A stretch of DNA of 64,000 bases from Olsenella uli (lineage in GTDB: Bacteria > Actinomycetota > Coriobacteriia > Coriobacteriales > Atopobiaceae), in assembly GCF_901212655.1 (NCBI RefSeq), contig NZ_CAAKON010000009.1, positions 1 to 64,000 of the forward strand, written 5' to 3'. Position 1 is the stretch's first letter; every line of letters begins with the position of its first letter. The notes beneath the pieces are model-generated. The model was not told where the DNA came from. It did no database searches and worked only from the letters and a program-made list of their open reading frames with translations. Positions 53,429-62,537 of the stretch are shown here, piece by piece. The position numbers and the translations under genes are program-made.

Positions 53429-54845
53429 GGGTTCCACCTCCGGTTGCTGGGGCGTGGGCAGGGCCATGGCTTTGCGAGGCGCTCGTGGCGGCGCGTGTGG
53501 CAGGCCGGCGGAACGTGGCTGGCTGCGGGCTCTCGGTCCTCGCGCTTCGAACGAGATGCACGCTCGGCCTGCGAAGGGCGTGTGCGGCCAAGGCGAGTGC
53601 GAGCAGGGCGGCCGCCGTGCCGCCGAGCATGAGCGCCGCCCGCGTCAGGTCCACGCCTCGGATGATCGTCTCGACGGCACCAGAGCTCGTATCTATGTAG
53701 AGGAGCTCCCGTGAGAGGTCATCCGTCTCAAGGGGCGTGCCAGCGACGCGGCGCAGGTTGAGATAGGTCTGGGGAAGCCATTGGAGTGCGGCGTTACCTG
53801 AGCGGGCACAGAGGTCGTAGATGGGCATGAGGGGGACCGCGCAGAACAGCGCTGCTGTTACTGCTCCGAGCGCGGCGCTGCCGGAGGCCTTCGCCACGAG
53901 CTCAACCAACGCCGAGACAACAAGCGCCATGAGCGCGAGTATGGCGAGCTGGGAGGCAATGACGGAGCCCACGCACGTCTCGATGATGGTCCCGTCCCGC
54001 ATGAGCGTGACTGGATGGGCGAGCGAGCCGGCTCCGTTGCGAATGCCCGTCACGAGCGCCGCCGGCGCGCAGGCCACGGCCACGAAGCCGAGCAGCGACA
54101 CCACGACAGAGGACGAGGAGGCAAACAGCTTGACGGCGGGGCCGCCTGGTGCCTGCGCAAAAAGCCTTTGCCTGGTGCGAAGCCGAGCGACGCGCCAAGC
54201 TATCACCGTTGCCGGGACGCACCACAGCAGGCAGGCGTTGCTGAAGAGCAGGCTCTGTGGTGTGAGGAGGCTGAGCGGCAGGTTGTAGAACCCTTCGGAT
54301 AGGTAGCCGGCGGGCTGGAAGGGGATCGCCCCTGCGAGGTAGATGAGCGCAGGACACTCTCCGGGGAGGTCCCACCAAAGCTTGCCGTTGGGGTCGCGCG
54401 CTGCCCCAAACTCCGCAAGGCGGCGATAGCGCCGCGCGGAGAAGCGAGCTGCCAACTCGTTGTCGTGGCCGTTGGAACCTCGGGTCAGCGTTCCGTCTTC
54501 GAGAAACGCCCCTTTCAGCTCGTAGTAGGTGGCGAGGATTTCGTAGCGCTCCGATTCGGTCTCGCTAGCGCCAAGCCCGTCGGTAGCCTGAGAAAGCTCC
54601 TGCCATGCGCGAGTCTCCGCCGCGGTCTGCGTCCCCGAAACGTTCTCCGCTGCTTGCCTGGCGTTCAGCAGTTCGCCGCTCTCGAATGCTGTGACGGGGT
54701 CGGCATACGAAGCCGCTTCCACGACGCCTTCGCTTGGGGGCACTGCCGCCGGTACGAGCATCAGTGCTGCAAAGACCACCAAAAGCACCAACAGGATTAT
54801 GCTGCGGAGGGTGTATTCAAGGCTAGCTTGCGAACGGAAGGTCAT
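53412..54845 (-). CDS. ABC-2-type exporter permease, first paralogue
   Basis: The 477-residue protein opens 'SIILLVLLVVFAALMLVPAA' (helix 1). An extracellular domain of about 165 residues follows with 'LAARFSARRYRRLAEFG' and 'GKLWWDLPGECPALIYLAG', then about six helices ('SSSSVVVSLLGFVAVACAPA' and others). The C-terminal 60 residues are basic and Ser/Pro-rich. It is paralogous to 51522-52646 over the membrane part. It is the first gene of the three-gene operon and is read from the AT-rich region upstream. No two-component system or peptide gene is adjacent. Confidence 0.7.
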   Translation of the reverse strand: MTFRSQASLEYTLRSIILLVLLVVFAALMLVPAAVPPSEGVVEAASYADPVTAFESGELLNARQAAENVSGTQTAAETRAWQELSQATDGLGASETESERYEILATYYELKGAFLEDGTLTRGSNGHDNELAARFSARRYRRLAEFGAARDPNGKLWWDLPGECPALIYLAGAIPFQPAGYLSEGFYNLPLSLLTPQSLLFSNACLLWCVPATVIAWRVARLRTRQRLFAQAPGGPAVKLFASSSSVVVSLLGFVAVACAPAALVTGIRNGAGSLAHPVTLMRDGTIIETCVGSVIASQLAILALMALVVSALVELVAKASGSAALGAVTAALFCAVPLMPIYDLCARSGNAALQWLPQTYLNLRRVAGTPLETDDLSRELLYIDTSSGAVETIIRGVDLTRAALMLGGTAAALLALALAAHALRRPSVHLVRSARTESPQPATFRRPATRAATSASQSHGPAHAPATGGGTHAPRN

Positions 54846-55188
54846 TGGGATGTCCTTTCGCTTGCCGGCGGGTTTTAAACAATCGTGTGGGTGACAAGGG
54901 TGGGCGCGGAAAAGGCGGGCAAAGGTATTGGGGAGGCAGCAGATAAAAGTATTGTTGAATTAGTATAGTAGTAAGAAATACTATAAGACCCAATAAGTAA
55001 TATGCTGAAAGGTATATAAGTGAACATGAGCGGCTTCTTATGTTGACTGCATAGCGTGTGGCCTCTGGCTACATGTTGCTAACGTCTTGAAACGAGTAGG
55101 TTTTTGGTGACCTATTTGACCGTGACTCAACTGTAACTATGCTAATTAGTCCTGCTAGCTAACGTGTATCTAGGGCCGTGCGTCCAGA
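54846..55188. other. AT-rich divergent promoter region with two inverted repeats
   Basis: This stretch is far more AT-rich than its surroundings. It contains TATAGTA-N8-TACTATA (54964-54985) and an imperfect 11-bp repeat GTGAACATGAG-N6-CTTATGTTGAC (55020-55047). A plus-strand promoter TTGACC-N16-TATGCT (55116-55143) fits murB. Minus-strand TATA-rich boxes near 54960-54990 fit the ABC operon. I found no open frame longer than a few codons. Confidence 0.6.
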
Positions 55189-56130
55189 ATGAGCGATTTG
55201 AGATTGTATATGGATATCAATTGCAAGAATCTTATCGACAACCTCGTCGCCCTCGTTGGCGCCGAGCACGTGCGCCTGAGCGAGCCGATGGGCGAGCACA
55301 CCACGTTCAAGGTCGGCGGCCCCGCGGACGTCTTCGTCGAGCCGCAGACCACGGCACAGCTCATCTGCGTGCTGCGCGCCTGCCGCGAGGCAGGGACTCC
55401 GTACTTCCTGCTGGGTCTGGGCTCAGACCTGCTCGTGGGAGACAAGGGCTTTCGTGGCGTCATGGTCGCCTGTCCCGCCGGCCTCGACGGCATCGAGGTC
55501 TCCGGTTCCCGTATCACCTGCCAGCCGGGTGCGGCCATCGCCGAGGTCTCGCGCGTGGCGGCAGACCATGGCCTCACGGGCCTCGAGTTTGCCTGCGGCA
55601 TCCCGGGCAGCGTGGGCGGCGCCGTCTTCATGAACGCCGGCGCCTACGACGGCTGTATCGCAGACGTCCTCGCCAGCGCAACGGTGCTCGGGCCGGACGG
55701 TGATGTCTTCGACCTGCCGGTATCCGACCTGGAGCTGGGATATCGCACGAGCCGCGTGCGCACGCAGGGCCTCGTGGTGCTCTCGGCCACGTTTGCGCTG
55801 CATGCGGGTGACGAGGCGGAGATTCGCGCCAAGATGGCCGACCTCACGGAGCGCCGCGAGTCCAAGCAGCCGCTCGAGCTGCCGAGCGCGGGCTCCACGT
55901 TCAAGCGGCCCGAGGGCCACTTTGCCGGCAAGCTCATCACTGACGCCGGGCTCAAGGGCTACCAGGTGGGCGGCGCGGCCGTCTCCACCAAGCACGCCGG
56001 ATTCGTGGTGAACCTGGGCGGCGCCACCGCGGCAGACGTCCGCGCCGTCATCTCCCACGTGCAGGACGAGGTTGAGCGCCAGTTTGGCGTGGCACTTGAG
56101 CCCGAGGTGCGCTTCGTGGGGGAGTTCTAG
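55189..56130 (+). CDS. murB: UDP-N-acetylenolpyruvoylglucosamine reductase
   Basis: The 313-residue flavoenzyme makes UDP-MurNAc for peptidoglycan. It has 'GEHTTFKVGGPADVFVEPQT', 'FLLGLGSDLLVGDKGFRGVM', 'GLEFACGIPGSVGGAVFMNA' and 'GYRTSRVRTQGLVVLSATFA' (catalytic Tyr region). 'PSAGSTFKRPEGHFAGKLI' holds the catalytic Ser, and the ending is 'EPEVRFVGEF'. The type IIb-like ending and length fit Gram-positive MurB. ATG 55189 has no clear Shine-Dalgarno; ATG 55210 is an alternative. Confidence 0.95.
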   Translation: MSDLRLYMDINCKNLIDNLVALVGAEHVRLSEPMGEHTTFKVGGPADVFVEPQTTAQLICVLRACREAGTPYFLLGLGSDLLVGDKGFRGVMVACPAGLDGIEVSGSRITCQPGAAIAEVSRVAADHGLTGLEFACGIPGSVGGAVFMNAGAYDGCIADVLASATVLGPDGDVFDLPVSDLELGYRTSRVRTQGLVVLSATFALHAGDEAEIRAKMADLTERRESKQPLELPSAGSTFKRPEGHFAGKLITDAGLKGYQVGGAAVSTKHAGFVVNLGGATAADVRAVISHVQDEVERQFGVALEPEVRFVGEF

Positions 56131-56135
56131 GGCGG

Positions 56136-57158
56136 CTAGGCAACGAGCGAGGCTCGCAGGGTGATGAGGGGACTCACGATGGTCTCCATCGTGGTGAAGT
56201 CCTCGGGCATCGTGGTCATGACCACGATGAGGAAGTCGCCGTCGTCGGTGCGCACGGCACCGGCGTCCACGGTGGTGCCGTAGCCGCTCTCCTCGTCCGG
56301 GTACCAGCCGGCTTTGGACCACGTGGTGCCAAGCGAGCCCGCCGTGACGCGAATGGCCGAGGTCTCGGGCTTCTCGAACTCGCTCGCAAGCCACTCTGCG
56401 CCGGCGCTGCCGCCGGAGAGGTACTCGTAGCAGCCCTTCCAGAGGGCAAGCATCTGATTGGGCGTGAAGAACTCGTACTTGTTGTCTGCGATGCTCGCGC
56501 CGCTCTGGATCCGGGCGGCGGCGTCCACCGCGTCGGTGGCGCCGTGGCTGGGCAGGCTGGCCGCGCCGGTGGCCTCAACCAGCTTGGCAAACGGCGTGTT
56601 GCCGTAGGCATCGCGGAGGCTGGAGTAGGCCGCGTTGTCCGAGTACTCGAGGATGGCCGAGATGCGCGAGGCATCGCTCTTCACGGCGTCTCCCAGCTCG
56701 TACTCAACCACGCTCGTGACGTACGGGCCCTTGATGGAGCTCGCGGAGTAGAACGCCGCGTCTGCGTTGTAGGTCACCGTGGCGCCCGTGTCGAGGTCGA
56801 GCAGGGCATAGCCCACCTCGTAGCCCTCGTCCTCGATGGCCCTTGTGGCCTCGATGAGCTCGCCCATGACGCTGCGGGACGGCTTTTGCGCATCACTGAC
56901 CTGCGGCCAGTCTGGGTTGCTTGGGACAAGCTCGCTGGGAAACAGCAGCGAGGGCGCAAAGCTCGCCTCTGCGGCCGCGTCAAAGAGCTCCGTGTTCTCG
57001 ATGCCGCCGGTGCCCGCATAGGTGGTGTGCGCACCGGCGGCGGGCGTCATGCGCCCATGGATGCCAAGGGCGAGGACCGCGGCTGCGGCCACGCCGGCGA
57101 TGGGCACGATGGGGATGCGACGCTGGGGCTTGGAGGTCGCGCGGCATCTGTCGGACAT
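56136..57158 (-). CDS. Class A beta-lactamase-like serine hydrolase, membrane-anchored
   Basis: The 340-residue protein has a basic start and one helix ('IPIVPIAGVAAAAVLALG'), then a beta-lactamase/penicillin-recognising fold. The SxxK motif is 'FYSASSIKGPYVTSVVEYEL', the SDN motif is in 'ISAILEYSDNAAYSSLRDAY', and the third motif is KAG in 'TTWSKAGWYPDEESGYGTTV' (usually K-T/S-G). It may be a beta-lactamase, a D,D-peptidase-like enzyme or a wall esterase. Class A enzymes normally have an EXXLN omega loop; I do not see one, so lactamase activity is doubtful. Confidence 0.8.
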   Translation of the reverse strand: MSDRCRATSKPQRRIPIVPIAGVAAAAVLALGIHGRMTPAAGAHTTYAGTGGIENTELFDAAAEASFAPSLLFPSELVPSNPDWPQVSDAQKPSRSVMGELIEATRAIEDEGYEVGYALLDLDTGATVTYNADAAFYSASSIKGPYVTSVVEYELGDAVKSDASRISAILEYSDNAAYSSLRDAYGNTPFAKLVEATGAASLPSHGATDAVDAAARIQSGASIADNKYEFFTPNQMLALWKGCYEYLSGGSAGAEWLASEFEKPETSAIRVTAGSLGTTWSKAGWYPDEESGYGTTVDAGAVRTDDGDFLIVVMTTMPEDFTTMETIVSPLITLRASLVA

Positions 57159-57372
57159 GGTGGTTCCGTTCTGGCGGCGGGGCCCGCCGGGTTGGGTGGC
57201 GCGGCGGGCCCGAGTCGTTCTTGCGGGTGGCATGGCAGCGGCGCAGGCATGCCCGAGGCGCTGGCGTGCCGGTCTTGCCGCCTGGGGCGGGATGCGCGGG
57301 ATGCGCAGGACGCCCCAGGCGCGAGAAGCATGGAACACGCGGGTCGCCCCGGTACGCCTGCGTCCCTCTCGG

Positions 57373-58737
57373 CTAGTTCTTGAGCGAGTTGAGCGGCGCG
57401 GGGAAGCGTCCGCCTCGGTGGGCGAGCACGGTGCCCGCGTTGGGGTTCACGCGCATGACCGGGGCTCGGCCAAAGAGGCCGCCAAACTCCACGGACTCGC
57501 CCTCGCTCTTGCCGATGGCCGGGATGAGGCGCACCGCGGTGGTCTTGTTGTTGATGACGCCGATGGCCATCTCGTCGGCGATGATGCCGGCGATGGCCTC
57601 CACGGGCGTGTCGCCCGGCACGGCGATCATGTCCAGGCCCACCGAGCACACGCAGGTCATGGCCTCGAGCTTCTCGAGCGAGAGAGCGCCCGCCTCGGCC
57701 GCCTCGATCATGCCGGCGTCCTCGGAGACGGGGATGAATGCGCCCGAGAGGCCGCCCACGCTGGAGCTCGCCATGACGCCGCCCTTCTTGACGGCGTCGT
57801 TGAGCATGGCCAGCGCGCAGGTGGTGCCGGGGCCACCGCACTGGCCCACGCCGATGATCTCGAGGATGCGTGCCACGGAGTCGCCGATGGCGGGGGTGGG
57901 GGCCAGCGACAGGTCCACGATGCCCTTTTCCACGCCCAGGCGTCGTGCGGCCTCGCGGCTCATGAGCTCGCCGGCGCGCGTGATCTTGAAGGCCGTCTGC
58001 TTGATGCGCTCGGCCACCTCCATCATGGACGCCGTCTCGGGCAGCTCCTCCAGGGCCGCGGCCATGACGCCGGGGCCCGAGACGCCCACGTTGATGACGG
58101 CATCGGCCTCGCCGGAGCCGTGCGTGGCGCCCGCCATGAAGGGCGAGTCCTCCACCATGTTGGAGAAGACCACGAACTTGGAGGCGCCGATGGAGTCGTG
58201 GTCGGCCGTGAGCCTGGCGCAGTCCAGCACGGTCTGGGCAACCATGAGCACGGCGTCCATGTTGATGCCGGCACGCAGGCTGGCGACGTTCACGCTGGAG
58301 CACACGCGGTCCGTGGTGGCGAGGGCCTCCGGGATGCAGGCGATGAGGCGACGGTCCGCGTCGCCGATGCCCTTGTGCACGAGGGCGGAATAGCCGCCAA
58401 GGTAGTCAATGCCAAGCGTGGCGGCCGCTCGGTCGAGGGCGTGGGCGAGTGGCACGAGGTCTGTGTCCGGGCAGGCGGCGGCGATCTGCGCGATGGGCGT
58501 CACGGAGACGCGCTTGTTGACGATGGGGATGCCGTACTCGCGCTCCAGGTTCTCGGCCACGGGCACGAGGCGCTCGGCCGTTCGGGTGATGCGCTCGTAG
58601 ACCTTGTCGCACATGCGGCTCAGGTCCTCGTCGGCACAGCCCATGAGCGAGATGCCCATCGTGACGGTGCGTATGTCGAGGTGCTGTTCGGTGACCATGT
58701 TGAGGGTCTCGACGACCTCTTCTGCGGTGATAGCCAC
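57373..58737 (-). CDS. UPF0210 (DUF711/PFL-like) family protein
   Basis: The 454-residue protein is of unsettled function. It starts '[20 protein letters not shown]' and carries the family's strong blocks '[20 protein letters not shown]', '[20 protein letters not shown]', '[20 protein letters not shown]' and '[20 protein letters not shown]', plus '[20 protein letters not shown]'. The length is normal. In many bacteria it is preceded by a small ACT-domain gene (UPF0237); none is present here. It is divergent from the FNT-family gene, and the gap between them holds a wide pair of ATGAGTCA-type boxes. Confidence 0.88.
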   Translation of the reverse strand: MAITAEEVVETLNMVTEQHLDIRTVTMGISLMGCADEDLSRMCDKVYERITRTAERLVPVAENLEREYGIPIVNKRVSVTPIAQIAAACPDTDLVPLAHALDRAAATLGIDYLGGYSALVHKGIGDADRRLIACIPEALATTDRVCSSVNVASLRAGINMDAVLMVAQTVLDCARLTADHDSIGASKFVVFSNMVEDSPFMAGATHGSGEADAVINVGVSGPGVMAAALEELPETASMMEVAERIKQTAFKITRAGELMSREAARRLGVEKGIVDLSLAPTPAIGDSVARILEIIGVGQCGGPGTTCALAMLNDAVKKGGVMASSSVGGLSGAFIPVSEDAGMIEAAEAGALSLEKLEAMTCVCSVGLDMIAVPGDTPVEAIAGIIADEMAIGVINNKTTAVRLIPAIGKSEGESVEFGGLFGRAPVMRVNPNAGTVLAHRGGRFPAPLNSLKN

Positions 58738-59102
58738 GGATGTCCCTCCCGAGCGTGTTCGCTCTGCTAGGAATCGGTAATGCTCCTATTATGACGCGTG
58801 CGAAGCCGATAAGTCAGCCTCCCGCCCGGTTGCCATCCAATCTGACTCATTCGTGGCGTGCGTCTCGAGTCCTAGGCTGAATCTCCGGGATGAGTCAAAC
58901 TGGATGTCAGGCATTCGGGTGGTGACCCATTGGCGGTGTGGTGGTGTGCAGGGAAGGTGCAGCGACTGAGCTTGCGATGGGCTGAGAATGCCATTGGGCG
59001 TGACATACTTGCAACCGAGGCTAATGCTGGTGGCGGGCGTTCGTCGCATGCGTCGATGGCGGCGTGTGAGGCGCGTCCCTTGTCCTGTTCCGGGAGGTTC
59101 CC
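58738..59102. other. Divergent gap with ATGAGTCA-type half-sites
   Basis: No gene is supported in these 365 bases. It carries the half-site pair at 58843-58897 and presumably both divergent promoters. GGGAGG near 59093 is the ribosome-binding site for the FNT gene. Confidence 0.5.
58843..58897. promoter_or_regulatory. TGACTCAT ... ATGAGTCA half-site pair, copy 3 (wide spacing)
   Basis: TGACTCAT at 58843-58850 and ATGAGTCA at 58890-58897, 39 bases apart and in the opposite order to copies 1 and 2. Flanking bases agree with the kinase box: TTTGACTCATC and ATGAGTCAG forms both occur. It lies between UPF0210 and the FNT-family gene. Confidence 0.45.
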
Positions 59103-59951
59103 ATGGCGGATTCCGAATCGACCGAGCCCAAGATTCACCCACTCTTTCCAGGTCGTGCGTTCATCAGCACGGTGCTCGACGCCCTTGAGTCAAAGGAGAC
59201 CATGTCCAGTGCCATGACGGGCGTCTACCTGCAGCGATCTGCGATGGCGGGCTTCTTTGTGGGGCTGTTCTTCACAACCTACTTCGCGGTCTTCTCGGCC
59301 TGTGCGGCCCTGGGGGCCACGGGCGCGCTCGCGGGCAGGATCTTGGCCCCGCTCGTGTTTGGCTGGGCGCTCGTGTTCATCTACTACACCAACTCCGAGC
59401 TGCTCACGGCCAACATGATGGTCATCTCCATCGGCTGCTACCACCGTCGCATCGTGCTCTCCCATGCCGTGCGCCTGTTGCTGTACTGCCTGGTGGGGAA
59501 CCTCATCGGGGCGCTGATCTTTGCCGTGTTGATTCGCTTCTCGAGCGTGCTCGATGCGGGCATGCTGGAGCAGATGACGGCTGCGGTGGCGAGAAAGGCC
59601 GGCTATGTGGCGACGCTTCCCGGCGCCGTGGACCTGTTCATCCGGGCCATGTTCTGCAACTTCTGCATCAACATCGCGATGCTGCTCGTCTACAACGGCA
59701 AGCTGCACAACGACTTCACCAAGTGCACGATCATGATCGTGGCGGTGTTCGTCTTTGCCTTCCTGGGCTTTGAGCACAGCATCGCAAACTCCGCGCTGTT
59801 CATGATCATGGGTCTGCGCGGCGGCGTGGACGCAGGCGCGGCCGTCCTGAGCGTGCTCGTGACCATCCTGGGCAACCTCGTGGGCGGCGGCGTGCTCATC
59901 GGCCTCAACTTCGCGATCATGAACCGCGACTCCTGTCGCGTCCGCCACTGA
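59103..59951 (+). CDS. Formate/nitrite transporter (FNT) family channel
   Basis: The 282-residue protein has the six-helix FNT fold with its two half repeats: 'QRSAMAGFFVGLFFTTYFAV' and 'AGRILAPLVFGWALVFIYYT' with 'NSELLTANMMV' (central helix-break motif), then 'FIRAMFCNFCINIAMLLVYN' and 'FVFAFLGFEHSIANSALFMI'. FNT channels pass formate, nitrite, hydrosulfide or lactate; which one applies is not clear. Formate or lactate would suit the fermentative setting. ATG 59103 follows GGGAGG. Confidence 0.88.
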   Translation: MADSESTEPKIHPLFPGRAFISTVLDALESKETMSSAMTGVYLQRSAMAGFFVGLFFTTYFAVFSACAALGATGALAGRILAPLVFGWALVFIYYTNSELLTANMMVISIGCYHRRIVLSHAVRLLLYCLVGNLIGALIFAVLIRFSSVLDAGMLEQMTAAVARKAGYVATLPGAVDLFIRAMFCNFCINIAMLLVYNGKLHNDFTKCTIMIVAVFVFAFLGFEHSIANSALFMIMGLRGGVDAGAAVLSVLVTILGNLVGGGVLIGLNFAIMNRDSCRVRH

Positions 59952-60019
59952 TTAGTGGGGACAGGCCCTTGCGAGGGTATGCGAGGGAATGGGCGGGCCC
60001 GGGGCCCGTCAAAAAATGC

Positions 60020-60056
60020 GGGGTCGGGCGCTCGCGTGATGCGTCCGGCCCCTTTT
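60020..60056 (+). terminator. Rho-independent terminator after the FNT gene
   Basis: Arms GGGGTCGGGCGC (60020-60031) and GCGTCCGGCCCC (60041-60052) pair over 12 positions with two G-U wobbles. They are followed directly by TTTT. Confidence 0.85.
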
Positions 60057-60087
60057 CCGTGCCGTTTCGTGCCTGTGTTTGGGTGCC

Positions 60088-61179
60088 CTACCTGCGGCGG
60101 AATGCGAAGATGGTGCGGCTTCGGTAGGGGTGATCAGGCCCAAAGACGGGCTGGGCGAAGGTGGGGTGGTTGACGGCGTCGGGATAGAATTGCGTCTCCA
60201 GGCACACGGCGTCGTGGTCGGCGTAGGTCACGCCGCCCTTGCCGCGTTCGCCGCCGATGAAGTTACCGGCGTAGACCTGCATGCCTGGCGTGTCCGTGAG
60301 CACGTCCATGGCGATGCCGCTCCTGTCGCCCGCAAGCGTCGCCACTCGGCGCAGTGCACCCACGAAGCCCTCGTCGTCGGCCGTTGGCTTCGCCTCGCGC
60401 AGAGCGTAGTTGTGGTCATAGCCGCCCGCGCTCGCAATGGGAGCAAAGCCAGACTCGACGCCTGCGCGCAGCGGCTGAGGCTCGCGCAGGTCGAACGGGG
60501 TGCCACCGACCGGGAGCAGACGACCGGTGGGCACGAGGTCGTCGCGCGTCTCGGTGTAGGCGTCGGCAAGCACCTGAAGCGTGTGGTCGAGCGCCGTTCC
60601 CGAAGCGTGACCGTTCAGGTTGAAGTAGCTGTGGTTGGTGAGGTTCACCACCGTAGGCGCGTCGGGCAGTGCCACGTAGGTGATGGCGAGCTCGTTTGCG
60701 GCCGTGAGCCCGTAGGTCACCCGCACGTCGAGGTTGCCGGGGAAGCCCTGGTCCCCGTCCGGGCTTTGGAGGCGGAGCTCGATGAGGGCACCGTCCTCGC
60801 CCCGCTCGGCGCGGACAAACTCCCAAAGGCGGTGATGCCAATAGTCCGGCCCGCTGTGCAGACTGCTGCCGCGGTCGTTTCTTTGCGGCGTATAGGTGGC
60901 GCCGCCAAGCTCAAAGTGCCCGGAGTCGATGCGGTTGGCGTGACGGCCCACCACGGCGCCAAAGTTGGGCCCGTTGACGGCATAGCCTGCGGCCCCGTCG
61001 TAGCCCAGCACGACGTCCGTGAAGCTCCCGGCTTCGTTTGGCGCGCGGAGCGAGACGAGGCAAGCCCCCAAGTCGGTGACCTCGGCCGTCATGCCATGGG
61101 CGTTGGAGAGGCGCCACAGGCGCGCGGCCTGGCCGTTGGGCATGGCGCCAAAGGGGATGGGGGAGATGGCGGTGGGCAC
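60088..61179 (-). CDS. galM: Aldose 1-epimerase (mutarotase)
   Basis: The 363-residue enzyme interconverts alpha and beta hexoses, feeding the Leloir pathway with GalE. It has 'VVLGYDGAAGYAVNGPNFGA', 'VVGRHANRIDSGHFELGG' with the conserved N-R, 'SSLHSGPDYWHHRLWEF' (first His), 'VVNLTNHSYFNLNGHASG' (second His) and 'DAVCLETQFYPDAVNHPTF' with the catalytic Glu. It is divergent from the LacI-type regulator, so that regulator may control it. Confidence 0.93.
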   Translation of the reverse strand: MPTAISPIPFGAMPNGQAARLWRLSNAHGMTAEVTDLGACLVSLRAPNEAGSFTDVVLGYDGAAGYAVNGPNFGAVVGRHANRIDSGHFELGGATYTPQRNDRGSSLHSGPDYWHHRLWEFVRAERGEDGALIELRLQSPDGDQGFPGNLDVRVTYGLTAANELAITYVALPDAPTVVNLTNHSYFNLNGHASGTALDHTLQVLADAYTETRDDLVPTGRLLPVGGTPFDLREPQPLRAGVESGFAPIASAGGYDHNYALREAKPTADDEGFVGALRRVATLAGDRSGIAMDVLTDTPGMQVYAGNFIGGERGKGGVTYADHDAVCLETQFYPDAVNHPTFAQPVFGPDHPYRSRTIFAFRRR

Positions 61180-61291
61180 GGTTGCTCCTGTTCGTGCGGC
61201 TGTTAGCTCGGGCGCCTGTCGTTGGCGTGTCGGTTGTCTCCGATACCATACGACGCGTGTCGCCCCGCAAGCCCGATTATTCCGCGAGCGC

Positions 61292-61318
61292 TAAATCGTT
61301 TAATCTGCAACGGTTTCA
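61292..61318. promoter_or_regulatory. LacI-type operator candidates between galM and lacI-family gene
   Basis: TAAATCGTTTAA (61292-61303) has the AAA-N-CG-N-TTT centre of LacI/GalR operators. TGCAACGGTTTCA (61306-61318) directly beside it is a near match. They lie in the 329-base divergent gap, where a regulator could act on both genes. Confidence 0.4.
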
Positions 61319-61508
61319 TCGCGGCTCCCCAACATGTTTAAAACGATGGTGGGCTATGCTAGGCGACATTGCCAACGGCCGGCTTCGACGTCGGGCGCTT
61401 GCGTGGGCCGCGGTTGGGTCTCGGGGCAGCATGCCGCCAGGGCCCTCGGGCTGCTCGCGGTCAAGGGGTTGCGGCAGTCGACAGCACGGAGACGATGGGG
61501 AGAACCAC

Positions 61509-62537
61509 ATGGCACCCAAGGTGACGCTTAAGGAAATCGCCCGCGAGGTGGGGCTTTCGCCCACGTCGGTGTCGCTCGTGCTCAACAACAAACCATGCAA
61601 GATCTCCGAGGCCAACCGTAAGCGTATCAAGGAGGTCGCGCGCAAGAAGCACTACATCCCCAACCAGATAGCCCGCAGCCTCGTCACTCAGCACTCGCAT
61701 ACCCTTGGCCTCATCGTGCCCAACATCGAGAGCCGCTTCTTCTCGTCGCTCGCCAAGAACCTTGAGCTTAGGTGCCGAAAGCTCGGATACGCCCTGTTCA
61801 TCACCAACTCAGACGAGAGCCCCACGGCCGACGCCGAGCTCGTTCGCCTGCTCGTGAACCGGGGAATCGACGGCCTGTTTCTTGTGGTCTCCGACGAGTT
61901 CACCACCGATGCGCAGCTGCTCGAGGACCTCTTCCAGCTTCCGGTGCCCTACGTGATGGTGGACCGCTTCATCGACGGCCTGGCCTGTGACAAGGTGCGC
62001 TTCGACAACGTTGAGGGTGGCTACCTGGCCTGTCGCCACCTCATCGAGTGCGGGCACCGGCGCATCGCGTGCATCGCCAACACGCGCTCCCACACGGGTG
62101 ACGAGCGCGTGGCGGGCTACCGACACGCGCTGGACGAGGCGGGACTGCCATTCGACGAGTCGCTCGTGCTGCACAGCGACTACTACATCCCCACGGCCTA
62201 CGAGGCGGCCGGGCAGCTGACGGGCCTCGACGTCACGGGTGTGCTCGCCACCAGCGACAACATCGCGCTTGGCGTGCTCAAACGCCTCTACGAGGAAGGG
62301 CGTCGCGTGCCACGCGACTACTCCGTGGTGAGCTACGACAACTCGGCGGCGGACTCCCTGTTCGAGCCGGCGCTCACCTCCATCGAGCAGAACGTGGGCG
62401 AGCTCTCCGAGGCGGCCATCGGGCTCATCTTGCAGCGCCTGGACGAGTATGCGCGTGGTGAGGAGGGCAAGGGGCCCCAGGAGCGCCTCCTCACGCCGCG
62501 CCTCGTCCTCAAGGACAGCGTCCGCGAACTCGGGTAG
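61509..62537 (+). CDS. LacI-family transcriptional regulator
   Basis: The 342-residue repressor begins with the LacI helix-turn-helix 'TLKEIAREVGLSPTSVSLVL' and hinge 'RKKHYIPNQIARSLVTQHSH'. A periplasmic-binding-protein-like sugar domain follows: 'HTLGLIVPNIESRFFSSLAK', 'VMVDRFIDGLACDKVRFDNV', 'TGVLATSDNIALGVLKRLYE' and 'SVVSYDNSAADSLFEPALTS'. The domain order and length are normal. ATG 61509 follows GGGGAGAA; the longer open frame upstream is not coding in character. It probably senses a sugar and controls galM. Confidence 0.92.
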   Translation: MAPKVTLKEIAREVGLSPTSVSLVLNNKPCKISEANRKRIKEVARKKHYIPNQIARSLVTQHSHTLGLIVPNIESRFFSSLAKNLELRCRKLGYALFITNSDESPTADAELVRLLVNRGIDGLFLVVSDEFTTDAQLLEDLFQLPVPYVMVDRFIDGLACDKVRFDNVEGGYLACRHLIECGHRRIACIANTRSHTGDERVAGYRHALDEAGLPFDESLVLHSDYYIPTAYEAAGQLTGLDVTGVLATSDNIALGVLKRLYEEGRRVPRDYSVVSYDNSAADSLFEPALTSIEQNVGELSEAAIGLILQRLDEYARGEEGKGPQERLLTPRLVLKDSVRELG

